A DNA stretch of 14,401 nt from UBA10427 sp003500135 (GCA_963966275.1 CAWZYQ010000101.1:1-14401); one strand, 5' to 3'. Numbered from the stretch's first letter, positions 1-7,766 are shown. Numbers and translations are program-made. Notes: a model not told the origin generated them from the sequence alone.

Positions 1-25
1 AGAAAAAGCGTAAAAGATTTCCCAT
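1..25 (-). CDS. Possible 5' end of a divergent gene leaving the window
   Basis: On the minus strand an ATG at 25-23 opens a frame reading MGNLLRFF before the window edge. It lies about 20 bases downstream of a good Bacteroidota-type minus-strand promoter (46-73), which is the main reason to list it. Eight codons are too few to identify a product, and the true start could be another codon outside the window. Confidence 0.3.
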
Positions 26-45
26 AAATACCAATGTAATGATTT

Positions 46-73
46 CAAAAATAGTAAAAATCTAATCCCTCAA
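46..73 (-). promoter_or_regulatory. Putative Bacteroidota promoter, minus strand
   Basis: Read on the minus strand this is TTG (73-71), a 17-base spacer, then TATTTTTG (53-46), matching the TTG-N17-23-TAnnTTTG consensus described for Bacteroidota sigma factors. It points out of the window to the left and is divergent from rlmD. Inference from motif match only. Confidence 0.4.
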
Positions 74-88
74 CTAATAGTTTTGTTT

Positions 89-96
89 TAACTTTG
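89..96 (+). promoter_or_regulatory. -7 box upstream of rlmD
   Basis: TAACTTTG is an exact match to the Bacteroidota -7 element TAnnTTTG. It ends only 8 bases before the rlmD ATG, so transcription would begin within a few bases of the start codon and the mRNA would be almost leaderless. No clear TTG/TTTG -33 element is seen at the usual spacing. Confidence 0.5.
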
Positions 97-104
97 CCGG
101 TCAA

Positions 105-1511
105 ATGGCGAGAAAGGGAAAAAAATTAAATCAATTAACCATTGAGAAGGTAGCTGCCGAAGGTAAATGCGTGACAAAAAATGAGGAGGGGCAGGTGGTT
201 TTCGTTCAGGGTGTAGTGCCCGGGGACGTAGTGGACGTAGTCATCACTAAAAAACGAAAAAGCTATCTTGAGGGCCGACCGATATACTTTCATACCTTTA
301 GCAACCAACGAATTGAACCATTTTGCCGACACTTCGGGATTTGTGGAGGTTGTAAGTGGCAACATCTGCCTTACGATTTACAATTGCAATACAAACAACA
401 GCAAGTAGAAGATCAGCTTGAGCGGATTGGAAAAATAAAGCTACCGGAAATCAACCCGATCATAGGGTCTGAAAAATCACAATATTACCGTAACAAACTG
501 GAGTATACTCTTTCAGATACACGTTGGTTAACGGATGAAGAAGCTAAATCTGAAATTGATATTGACCGCAGGGGGATAGGCTTTCACGTTCCAGGGCGTT
601 TCGACCGGGTGGTTGATATTGAGCATTGCCATTTACAGGAAGAACCTACAAACGTCATACGAAATGCTTTACGCAGTTTCGCATTTGAAAAAGGATTGTC
701 ATTTTACAATATCAGGGAACACAAAGGCCTACTACGTAACCTGATTATTCGGAAAACCGTTTCCGGAATGCTAATGGTGATCGTACAGTTCGGAGAAAAC
801 GATCCGGAAAAAATTGAAATGGTCATGTCCTTTCTGAAACAACAATTCAGTGAAATTGACAGCTTACAGTTCATCATCAATTTAAAAAAGAATGAAACCT
901 TTTTGGATCAGGATGTGATCGTATATGACGGCCTGCCCCATATTTCTGAAACGCTCGGCAAATTGAAATTTAAAATCGGTCCCAAGAGCTTTTTCCAAAC
1001 CAACTCTTATCAGGCGGAAAGGCTATACGACAAAGCGATTGAACTGGCCGGACTTCAGGGTGATGAAGTTGTTTACGATTTATATAGCGGTACGGGCACC
1101 ATTGCCAATTACCTGGCCCAAAAAGCGAAAAAAGTGATTGGAATAGAATCGGTGCCCGAAGCCATTGAGGACGCCAAAGAAAACGCCAGGGTCAACGACA
1201 TTGAGAATGCCATTTTTTATGCCGGGGATGCCAAAGATCTATTTACTGAGAAAATGTTCAATCAAGAAGGATTCCCAGAAATCGTTGTCACAGATCCACC
1301 TCGTGCAGGCATGAGCCCTGAAGTAGTAGAGATGCTATTAAGCGTAAAACCGGAAACCATTGTGTACGTGAGCTGCAACCCTGCCACTCAGGCGCGAGAC
1401 CTGTCGCTATTAAGTGAAAAATATAATGTATCAGCCGTTCAGCCGGTTGATATGTTTCCACATACGCATCACGTGGAAAATATTGTCGCCTTAAAAAGAA
1501 AAGAGATATGA
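105..1511 (+). CDS. rlmD: 23S rRNA (uracil-5-)-methyltransferase RlmD/RumA family
   Basis: A 468-aa SAM-dependent methyltransferase that places a 5-methyl group on a uridine of 23S rRNA (U1939 in E. coli). Residues about 1-60 form the TRAM RNA-binding domain. Cys74, Cys80, Cys83 and Cys175 are placed like the four ligands of the RumA [4Fe-4S] cluster (CRHFGICGGC, then HC). The SAM fold has YDLYSGTGTI (about 324-333), DPPRAG (397-402), the catalytic Cys424 in SCNPATQARD, and Glu458 in HHVENIVAL, the family's general base. Length and all key residues are normal for the family. The ATG at 105 follows a -7 box directly. The stop overlaps the next gene by four bases (ATGA), so the two are co-transcribed. 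Whether it modifies one site (RlmD) or two (RlmCD-like) cannot be told from the sequence. Confidence 0.93.
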   Translation: MARKGKKLNQLTIEKVAAEGKCVTKNEEGQVVFVQGVVPGDVVDVVITKKRKSYLEGRPIYFHTFSNQRIEPFCRHFGICGGCKWQHLPYDLQLQYKQQQVEDQLERIGKIKLPEINPIIGSEKSQYYRNKLEYTLSDTRWLTDEEAKSEIDIDRRGIGFHVPGRFDRVVDIEHCHLQEEPTNVIRNALRSFAFEKGLSFYNIREHKGLLRNLIIRKTVSGMLMVIVQFGENDPEKIEMVMSFLKQQFSEIDSLQFIINLKKNETFLDQDVIVYDGLPHISETLGKLKFKIGPKSFFQTNSYQAERLYDKAIELAGLQGDEVVYDLYSGTGTIANYLAQKAKKVIGIESVPEAIEDAKENARVNDIENAIFYAGDAKDLFTEKMFNQEGFPEIVVTDPPRAGMSPEVVEMLLSVKPETIVYVSCNPATQARDLSLLSEKYNVSAVQPVDMFPHTHHVENIVALKRKEI

Positions 1512-1885
1512 GTACCATCGCCAACGACCCCGAATTAGATCCTAAATTCATGGGCGAAATTTCCCAGGACTTCATCAAAGTATCGGAAACATTAAAGGAA
1601 GCATCCTATCAAATCCGTAAGCGGGGATTTTCAGAATACCCTATCTTTCCTATTTCGAGAACGGAAATACCCATAGGCAAATTATTGTTCAATAGAACCG
1701 ATGTGGATACCCGGTGGAATTACTATGCCACCTATCTCGACGAATTTCTACAACGGGAATTGATCAGCGATGATAAGCTGGACGATTTTGTTGGTACTTA
1801 CAAAGATCCGGACGAATTTTGTTGCCTCTTTGTCGTGGATCAGGAGTTTACCAACTTCTTGTATATTCCTTACCCGATAGATTAA
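1508..1885 (+). CDS. Conserved-looking hypothetical protein coupled to rlmD
   Basis: A 125-aa cytoplasmic protein that I do not recognise. It has no signal peptide or membrane segment. It is acidic, with an N-terminal stretch likely to be helical (about 15-40, DFIKVSETLKEASYQIRKRG), an aromatic middle (TRWNYYATYLDEFLQRELI) and a hydrophobic C-terminal strand region (CCLFVVDQEFTNFLYIPYP). Its ATG overlaps the rlmD stop codon (ATGA at 1508-1511), so translation is probably coupled. Base composition matches the neighbours, which argues for a real gene. The 3' end sits three bases from the end of the convergent acylphosphatase gene. No function is proposed. Confidence 0.8.
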   Translation: MSTIANDPELDPKFMGEISQDFIKVSETLKEASYQIRKRGFSEYPIFPISRTEIPIGKLLFNRTDVDTRWNYYATYLDEFLQRELISDDKLDDFVGTYKDPDEFCCLFVVDQEFTNFLYIPYPID

Positions 1886-1888
1886 TAC

Positions 1889-2158
1889 TTAATAACGAAC
1901 GAAAAAACCGTCGGTATATTCATTCATATTGGCAGTTTGCTCGAGCCGTTCCACGTTACCCATCATGGGGCCTTTTTTACATTTATCAATGAAAACCTGC
2001 ATCTCATGTTCGGGTCCGGAAGCTTCTATGTATACCGAACGGTCCGGTTCATTACGTACGAATCCATTTATGCCAAGCTTCCGTGCCTGATCCGTCACAA
2101 AAGCACGAAATCCTACTCCCTGGACCCTTCCTTTTATTTTAATAATCCGATGTACCAT
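1889..2158 (-). CDS. acyP: Acylphosphatase
   Basis: An 89-aa acylphosphatase, which hydrolyses carboxyl-phosphate bonds in small acyl phosphates. The signature GRVQGVGFR carries the phosphate-binding Arg18, and Asn36 in GFVRNEPDRSVYIEASG is the catalytic asparagine. Their 18-residue spacing equals that of the classic enzyme. I place the start at the ATG at 2158; the codon just before it is GTG, which would add one residue. The gene overlaps the 3' end of deoC by about 20 bases in another frame, so the pair is likely one transcript. Length is typical. Symbol by family only. Confidence 0.88.
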   Translation of the reverse strand: MVHRIIKIKGRVQGVGFRAFVTDQARKLGINGFVRNEPDRSVYIEASGPEHEMQVFIDKCKKGPMMGNVERLEQTANMNEYTDGFFVRY

Positions 2159-2828
2159 CACTTACTGCTTTTTCGCCACGAGCTTCTTTCACAATATCCA
2201 CCCCTGCCGATACTCCCAGCCTGTCTGCTCCCGCTTTTATCATTTTTAAGGCCGTTTCGTAATCTCGGATTCCTCCTGAGGCTTTTACACCTATATTGGA
2301 GGGCAGCGATTCACGAATAAGTTTAATGTGCTCTTCCTTAGCTCCTGCGGGGGCAAAACCAGTGGAAGTCTTTACGAAATCTGCCCCTGCATCGCGGCAC
2401 ATCATGCTCGCTTTTACGATTTCCTCTTCCGAAAGATATGCCGTTTCAATGATCACTTTCATGATCTTTTCGTGGTCGTGAATTAAAGTTGCACATTTTG
2501 CCAATTCAATTTTTGGCCAGTTCATGCCTGCTTTGAAAGCCGATACATTCATGACAATATCGAGCTCGTCGGCGCCATTGGCAATCACATGCCTGATTTC
2601 CTCAATTTTAGTTTCAGTAAGATTGTAACCGAGAGGAAAACCAATAACGGTAACCAGTTGTATATCACTATTTCCAATTTCCCTTTTGGCCTTTTTCACC
2701 CAAAAAGGTGGCACACACACTCCGAAAAAATCGTATTCTTTGGCTTCAGCAACCAATTTTTCTACATCGGCATCTATCTATGTCGGTTTCAATGCATATT
2801 TTTCGATATATCTGTTTACGTGCTTCAT
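2139..2828 (-). pseudogene. deoC: deoC, deoxyribose-phosphate aldolase, with an in-frame TAG at codon 17
   Basis: DeoC cleaves 2-deoxyribose-5-phosphate to glyceraldehyde-3-phosphate and acetaldehyde. From the ATG at 2828 the frame reads MKHVNRYIEKYALKPT, then TAG (2780-2778), then IDADVEKLVAEAKEYDFFGV and on to the normal end. This is a collinear full-length DeoC (229 codons plus stop) with one amber codon in the N-terminal region. Catalytic residues are intact: Asp90 (ELDIVMN), Schiff-base Lys153 (FVKTSTGF) and Lys182 (VKASGGI), counted with the TAG as a residue. Downstream of the TAG the only plausible start is a TTG at 2756, giving 205 aa without the first strand and helix. Options are a recent nonsense mutation, a sequence error, readthrough, or TTG initiation. 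The overlap with the acylphosphatase gene is intact. Identity is confident; functional state is not. Confidence 0.78.
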
Positions 2829-2878
2829 ATTTGATTTGATTTCGCTTCTAAATTAGTAAAATACGAATCGGGTACGAA

Positions 2879-2911
2879 AAAGCCGGTAAAGAAAAAATCA
2901 ATACCGGCTTT
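2879..2911 (-). terminator. Rho-independent terminator after the small exported protein gene
   Basis: On the minus strand a perfect 10-bp stem (AAAGCCGGTA / TACCGGCTTT) with a 13-base loop begins three bases after the stop codon of the 2915-3280 gene. The second arm runs into a short T tract (GGCTTTTTCG). It separates that gene from deoC. Confidence 0.75.
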
Positions 2912-2914
2912 GGC

Positions 2915-3280
2915 TCAATGCTTCATTTTGCATTCTTTACAAAACTTTTTCTTTCCCGGCGGCCGCTTTTTGGGTGGGCGTTTATGCCCAAAATACATGG
3001 GATCGGAATATTGTGGCTTCTTCATTTCTTTTGCCATCTTTTCGCGCTTTTTCGCATTGGCCTCCATTCTTTCATAGAATTCCTCTTTCTTTTGGTCGAA
3101 ATGCCTATGCAAGCTTTTTTTCAACTTACGCTGGGCCTTATTGGCTTTTTTACTATCGACTTTATATGTCGCTCCCCAATCGCCGGATTTGTCTACTTTT
3201 TTTTGCTTTTCACCATTTGATTGCGCCTGTACACTTACGGAAGCAATCAATAAGAAAAGCAATACCGTTAATTTTTGCAT
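2915..3280 (-). CDS. Small, very basic exported protein of unknown function
   Basis: A 121-aa protein with a clear Sec signal peptide (MQKLTVLLFLLIASVSVQAQ, probable cleavage after Ala-Gln near residue 20). The mature part is extremely rich in Lys and Arg. A likely helix with heptad-like charges covers about 45-90 (KKANKAQRKLKKSLHRHFDQ, then EEFYERMEANAKKREKM), followed by a Pro/Lys stretch (KRPPKKRPPG) and a C-terminal CKECKMKH. The two cysteines are spaced as CxxC and could form a disulfide or bind metal. I do not recognise a family. It lies 63 bases downstream of metG on the same strand and has its own terminator. It would act in the periplasm or be secreted; function unknown. Confidence 0.8.
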   Translation of the reverse strand: MQKLTVLLFLLIASVSVQAQSNGEKQKKVDKSGDWGATYKVDSKKANKAQRKLKKSLHRHFDQKKEEFYERMEANAKKREKMAKEMKKPQYSDPMYFGHKRPPKKRPPGKKKFCKECKMKH

Positions 3281-3343
3281 ACACCTGAAAATTTTTTAAC
3301 ACATAACACAACTGTCTAACGACCAGAAGCAGCAAAGAGTTAT

Positions 3344-5404
3344 CTAACTAATACCGCTTCCATTTTGAACCGCCTGTTCCGGCGTGATGAAAACCAGTTT
3401 TCCATCGGCATCTTCAGCGAGTAAGATCATCCCCTGCGATTCGATGCCCATGATTTTCCTGGGCGCTAAATTGATCAAAACGGTTACCTGCTTCCCTACT
3501 ACCTCTTCCGGCTTGAAATGCTTGGCAATACCGCTGACAATGGTGCGCTGGTCCACTCCAGTGTCTACCTGCATTTTGAGCAGCTTATTGGATTTTTCTA
3601 CTTTTTCCGCTTCAAGAATCTTACCAACGCGCATATCCATTTTCATGAAGTCATCGAATTGGAGGATGTCTTTTGCCGGGGCTACTTTGGTTTGCTCGGT
3701 TTTCTCCTGTTCATTCATTTTTCTGGTATTCAAAAGTTTCTGGACTTGTTGATCAATCAGTTCATCATCAATTTTCTCAAATAAGAATTGCGCTTTGCCA
3801 ATCTTTCTGCCTGCCTCGAGCAAATCACTAGCTGAAGCGTCATTCCAGGTCAATCGTTTTTGATGTAAAATATCATTGATTTTCTTGGCCGTGAATGGCA
3901 AAAACGGTTCAGCGACAATGCCCAGGTTTGCCACTACCTGCAAACCCAAATTGAGTATTGTTTTTACCCTCCCCGGATCGCTTTTGATCAGTTTCCAGGG
4001 TTCTGTTTCCGCCAAATAGCGGTTCCCTGCCCTTGCCAGCTCCATCATCTGGCTCAGGGCTTCCCTGAATTTATAATGATCAAGGGCCGATGCTATGTTT
4101 TTCGGCGCCGCTTGAATGGCATTTATTACCTGTTCATCCACATTAAACAGCTCTCCTCTTTCAGGAACTCCTCCGTTAAAGTATTTATGTGTGAGCACGA
4201 TAACCCTGTTTACAAAATTGCCCAGAATGGCAACAAGTTCGTTATTATTCTTTGCCTGGAAGTCCTTCCAGGTGAAATCATTGTCTTTTGTCTCGGGCGC
4301 ATTGGCACAAAGCGTATAACGCAACACATCTTCTTTTCCGGGAAGTTCCTCCAGAAATTCATTTAACCAAACCGCCCAGTTGCGTGAAGTGGAGATCTTG
4401 TTGTTCTCCAGATTCAAAAACTCATTTGCCGGTACATTATCGGGTAAAATGTAATCCCCATGAGCCTTTAACATGGTTGGAAAGATAATACAATGGAAAA
4501 CGATATTGTCCTTTCCGATGAAGTGTACCAACCTGGTCGCATCATCCTGCCAGTATTCTTTCCAGTCTTTCCCATTGGATCCCGCCCATTCTTTAGTGGC
4601 AGAAATGTAACCTATTGGCGCATCAAACCACACATACAAAACCTTGCCTTCTGCGCCTTCCACCGGGACCGGCACACCCCAATTCAAATCTCTTGTAACG
4701 GCACGTGGCTGCAGGCCGCCATCGAGCCACGACTTGCATTGACCGTAAACGTTCGACTTCCATTCTTTATGGTCATTCAAAATCCACTGTCGAAGCCAGC
4801 CTTCGTGTTGATTGAGTGGCAAATACCAATGCTTGGTCGGTTTTTTAACCGGCTCCGCTCCGCTCAGCATCGATTTCGGATTGATCAAATCAGCCGGACT
4901 TAACGTTGACCCGCAGTTTTCGCACTGGTCACCGTAGGCCTCTTCATAGCCGCATTTCGGACATGTGCCCTTGATGTATCGATCTGCCAGAAATTCGCCG
5001 GCTTTTTCATCAAAGTACTGCTCCGATTCGATGGTTTCGAATTGGTTGTTTTCATTGAGGTTTACAAAAAACTCAGAGGCCGTTTCGTAATGTGTCGGTG
5101 AAGTGGTACGGGAATACACATCAAAGCTGATACCGAATTTAGCAAAGCTGTCTTTAATGATCGCATGATATTTATCGGCTACCTGCTGGGGTGTTACGCC
5201 TTCCTTTTTTGCCCTGATGGTGATGGGCACGCCATGCTCATCCGAACCACAGACAAAAACCACATCTTCACCTTTCAACCGGAGGTATCTTACATAAATA
5301 TCGGCCGGTACATACACACCTGCCAGGTGACCTATGTGAATAGGGCCGTTGGCGTATGGCAGCGCTGCCGTAATGGTATGTCTCTTATAAGTCTTTGGAT
5401 CCAT
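3344..5404 (-). CDS. metG: Methionyl-tRNA synthetase with C-terminal tRNA-binding domain
   Basis: A 686-aa MetRS, charging tRNA-Met in the cytoplasm. The Rossmann-fold start is PYANGPIHIGHLAG with the HIGH signature at residues 23-26. A four-cysteine zinc knuckle is at Cys148, Cys151, Cys161 and Cys164 (CPKCG and CENCG). The KMSKS loop reads KISTSR (336-341). The anticodon-binding helical domain follows, and residues about 585-686 are an EMAP/Trbp111-like tRNA-binding domain (MDMRVGKILEAEKV, then LAPRKIMGIESQGMILLA). Length is standard for the dimeric form carrying this appended domain. The ATG at 5404 follows a -7 box by 15 bases. The gene stands alone; the upstream kinase gene is in the same direction, 66 bases away, but metG has its own promoter. 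Confidence 0.96.
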   Translation of the reverse strand: MDPKTYKRHTITAALPYANGPIHIGHLAGVYVPADIYVRYLRLKGEDVVFVCGSDEHGVPITIRAKKEGVTPQQVADKYHAIIKDSFAKFGISFDVYSRTTSPTHYETASEFFVNLNENNQFETIESEQYFDEKAGEFLADRYIKGTCPKCGYEEAYGDQCENCGSTLSPADLINPKSMLSGAEPVKKPTKHWYLPLNQHEGWLRQWILNDHKEWKSNVYGQCKSWLDGGLQPRAVTRDLNWGVPVPVEGAEGKVLYVWFDAPIGYISATKEWAGSNGKDWKEYWQDDATRLVHFIGKDNIVFHCIIFPTMLKAHGDYILPDNVPANEFLNLENNKISTSRNWAVWLNEFLEELPGKEDVLRYTLCANAPETKDNDFTWKDFQAKNNNELVAILGNFVNRVIVLTHKYFNGGVPERGELFNVDEQVINAIQAAPKNIASALDHYKFREALSQMMELARAGNRYLAETEPWKLIKSDPGRVKTILNLGLQVVANLGIVAEPFLPFTAKKINDILHQKRLTWNDASASDLLEAGRKIGKAQFLFEKIDDELIDQQVQKLLNTRKMNEQEKTEQTKVAPAKDILQFDDFMKMDMRVGKILEAEKVEKSNKLLKMQVDTGVDQRTIVSGIAKHFKPEEVVGKQVTVLINLAPRKIMGIESQGMILLAEDADGKLVFITPEQAVQNGSGIS

Positions 5405-5419
5405 TTACGCGATTTTTCG

Positions 5420-5427
5420 CAAAGATA
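5420..5427 (-). promoter_or_regulatory. metG: -7 box upstream of metG
   Basis: The minus strand reads TATCTTTG, an exact TAnnTTTG match, ending 15 bases before the metG ATG. This implies a leader of roughly 10 bases. It lies between the kinase stop and metG, so metG need not depend on the kinase transcript. No good -33 element is visible. Confidence 0.5.
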
Positions 5428-5470
5428 GAAAAAATGGATGGTCGGGCAGCGAAGTAAGGGATTTTGTTGG

Positions 5471-7609
5471 CTACACGAGTTTCAGTTTGGGCAATTCGAT
5501 CATGAATGACATATTGCCGCGAGGTCTGATAAGCTTTATGTCACCCTGCAATTTTTCCACCGCGATTTTTGCCGCAAAAATTTCGAGCCCGGTACCGCCT
5601 GATTTAGGTGATCCTTTGAAGAAAAGGCTGAAAACCTTTGGGATATCCTGATCCTGAATACCGTAACCATTGTCTTCAATCGACAGATTAAGTGATTTTT
5701 CTTTTTGCTCTACTTTTATTAAAATATAGGACTCCCCGCGGGTCTTTTTGTAAAATGATGCATTGATAAGCATGCTACCGAGGATCAATTTGAACAATTT
5801 GCGGTCCGATACCCATTTGCTGTTCATATTGATGTCCAGCCGGATATCAATTTCTTTGAGTCGGTCATCCAACTGGAATTCTGCAATGGCTGTTTTGATA
5901 AATTCCTCAGCATCGAAACGCTCTAGAATGGCATCGCGCTGATAAGCTTCATGCACTTCAATTAACTGGAATAGTACATCGTTCAGGTTTGCTGATATTT
6001 TTTGTAAAGTCTGGAAGTATTGTAGAGAACTTTCTTCCCTGGCATCCAGCAAACCCAAATTGACTATCCCTTGCATAGTGGCAATGGGGCCCCGTAAATC
6101 GTGCGAAGCTTTGTAGATAAATAGATCTAGCTCGTGCACTGCCTTCATCAGCCCTTCTTTGGAACGTGCAAGTTCTTTGGTCCGGTCATCCACTGCCCTT
6201 TCCAAATCAGCATTTACATTGAGCAGGAGTGAGTTTTGGTCTCGAATGGTCTTTTGGGCTTCGGCCAGCTGTTTGTTTTTGCGCTCCAGATCGTCCTTTT
6301 GCAGCTCTATTTCCGATTTCGATTCACTCAACCTGCGATTGGCCAGGTTGGTAACAATGTAGTTTCGATAGATGAGCCCAACGAGTGCAATGGTTAGTAT
6401 GACAATGATGAACAGAAAATAGTTAAGCTGTGACTGCTTGGTAATACTGATGTCCTTTTCAGCGATTTCTTCCTGCGCTTCCTGTAGGGCGATCTGGAGG
6501 TTGGCAACGTTGCGGGCAAGGCCCTCATTGAATATTGATTCCTGCAGTTCGGTATATTTTTTCTGGTAGTAAAGCGCGGAGTCTATTTTATTGAGTTTTT
6601 CGTAAACATTAACATAAAGAGCATAATTATCTTTCATTTCTCTTTTATTGTAAACTTCTTCTGCCAAGTTTTGACTACGTTTGAGTAATTCTATCGACTC
6701 TTTATATCTTTTGTCTTTATATTTGATTTTAGCTAATGTTTGATAACATGCTGATAAAACATTTAGATTATTCGTATTTTCAGATATTTTAATAGCTTTT
6801 TCCGTATATTCTTTTGCAACATCTAAATCATTTAATCCCAAATAAACTTCACCAAGGCCAGAATAAACAACTTCCAAATACACATTTTTATGCCCATCAA
6901 AAATATTTACATCTAGAAGGTTCAATGCTTTTTTATAATTCTGTATCGAGATATGATATTCTCCTTTATTTTTATATACTACACCTAGATTAACCAAAGG
7001 CCCAATAGCTTCTATTGAATCATTAATGTTATATCTTATTTCTATTGCCTCCTTTAAGTATTTAATGGCATTATCATAATCTTTAAGTGTATTAAATACT
7101 AATCCCAAATTGTTAAGTGTTGTGACAATTTTTTTTTGTTGATTTAGTTCTTTTTTTAAATTGAGGGATTTATGATAATACTCAATTGATTTATCATATA
7201 AACTTAAATCGTAGTAAAATATCCCTAGATCATGATATGCGATAGCTTGGATTTCTTTAATCTTTGCAGATTCCGAAATTTTTTTACCAAGCAAAATATA
7301 TTTCAACGCAGTTTCATAGTCCCCTTCATATTTCTTAATGTATCCAAGATCCAAGTAAATTCTAGCAATCCACAAACTATCTTCAATTTTAACTGCTTCT
7401 TCCAAGGCTAATTCATCATACTCTATGGCTATATTTATATCATTGAATTGATAAATATATGATAAATCGAAATAAGCCTTAATCTTAGGTAATCCATAAG
7501 ATTGTTCAGCCACGTTCATTAAGCTATCAGTGATGCTTTCTACAGTAGCAAAAATTGAAAATTGTATTGCGATTAATAAAGTTGTTAATATGAATTTTTT
7601 AAAAAACAA
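5471..7609 (-). CDS. TPR-containing membrane sensor histidine kinase
   Basis: A 712-aa protein. Residues 1-22 are a signal peptide (MFFKKFILTTLLIAIQFSIF). About 40-360 are tandem TPR repeats with typical signatures (LGIFYYDLSLYDKSIEYYHK; LGLVFNTLKDYDNAIKYLKE), expected in the periplasm. A membrane helix lies at about 396-416, then a coiled coil (about 425-490), then a cytoplasmic kinase: H box with His503 (ASHDLRGP), N-box Asn616 (LINASFY), G1 DNGYGI (646-651), F box FSLFFKG and G2 GTGLEI (672-677). It should autophosphorylate at His503 and pass phosphate to a response regulator; none is encoded here, so it is an orphan. The start is a TTG at 7609 because an in-frame TGA lies two codons upstream and no ATG precedes the signal peptide. 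A near-perfect Shine-Dalgarno precedes it. The TPR half is far more AT-rich than the kinase half. Confidence 0.9.
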   Translation of the reverse strand: MFFKKFILTTLLIAIQFSIFATVESITDSLMNVAEQSYGLPKIKAYFDLSYIYQFNDINIAIEYDELALEEAVKIEDSLWIARIYLDLGYIKKYEGDYETALKYILLGKKISESAKIKEIQAIAYHDLGIFYYDLSLYDKSIEYYHKSLNLKKELNQQKKIVTTLNNLGLVFNTLKDYDNAIKYLKEAIEIRYNINDSIEAIGPLVNLGVVYKNKGEYHISIQNYKKALNLLDVNIFDGHKNVYLEVVYSGLGEVYLGLNDLDVAKEYTEKAIKISENTNNLNVLSACYQTLAKIKYKDKRYKESIELLKRSQNLAEEVYNKREMKDNYALYVNVYEKLNKIDSALYYQKKYTELQESIFNEGLARNVANLQIALQEAQEEIAEKDISITKQSQLNYFLFIIVILTIALVGLIYRNYIVTNLANRRLSESKSEIELQKDDLERKNKQLAEAQKTIRDQNSLLLNVNADLERAVDDRTKELARSKEGLMKAVHELDLFIYKASHDLRGPIATMQGIVNLGLLDAREESSLQYFQTLQKISANLNDVLFQLIEVHEAYQRDAILERFDAEEFIKTAIAEFQLDDRLKEIDIRLDINMNSKWVSDRKLFKLILGSMLINASFYKKTRGESYILIKVEQKEKSLNLSIEDNGYGIQDQDIPKVFSLFFKGSPKSGGTGLEIFAAKIAVEKLQGDIKLIRPRGNMSFMIELPKLKLV

Positions 7610-7612
7610 TCT

Positions 7613-7621
7613 TCACCTCCT
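7613..7621 (-). promoter_or_regulatory. Strong Shine-Dalgarno sequence deciding a TTG start
   Basis: On the minus strand AGGAGGTGA matches the complement of the 16S rRNA tail over nine bases, followed after a short spacer by TTG at 7609. The TGA inside this motif is an in-frame stop, so translation cannot begin further upstream. Such a full SD is unusual in Bacteroidota, where A-rich leaders prevail, and none of the other genes here has one. Confidence 0.65.
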
Positions 7622-7663
7622 ACTTGGTAACATAAAAAATATACAGATGCTAATTAGACAATA

Positions 7664-7710
7664 AATTCATTTGGCACAATGCTTTTCTCGTTTTGCAATA
7701 AAAATGAATT
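7664..7710. repeat. Inverted repeat between the kinase and the small-peptide genes
   Basis: AATTCATTT (7664-7672) and AAATGAATT (7702-7710) are perfect inverted arms of 9 bases separated by 29 bases. They lie in the 227-base divergent intergenic region (7610-7836), upstream of both transcription directions, where an operator could sit. The arms are AT-rich in an AT-rich context, so chance is possible. Confidence 0.25.
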
Positions 7711-7766
7711 CAAAAGTGTAACAAAATTGTATTCAATATAAATTTTTCAAGATTTTTTTTGATTAT

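Noticed and set aside
1886..1888. Three-base gap between convergent genes as a sign of overlapping transcripts
   Set aside because: Tight convergent ends are common in bacteria and no hairpin is visible here, so no specific claim is warranted.
4382..4399. KISTSR in place of KMSKS in MetRS
   Set aside because: This variant is, to my knowledge, usual for MetRS of Bacteroidota and fits the phylum assignment; not a defect.
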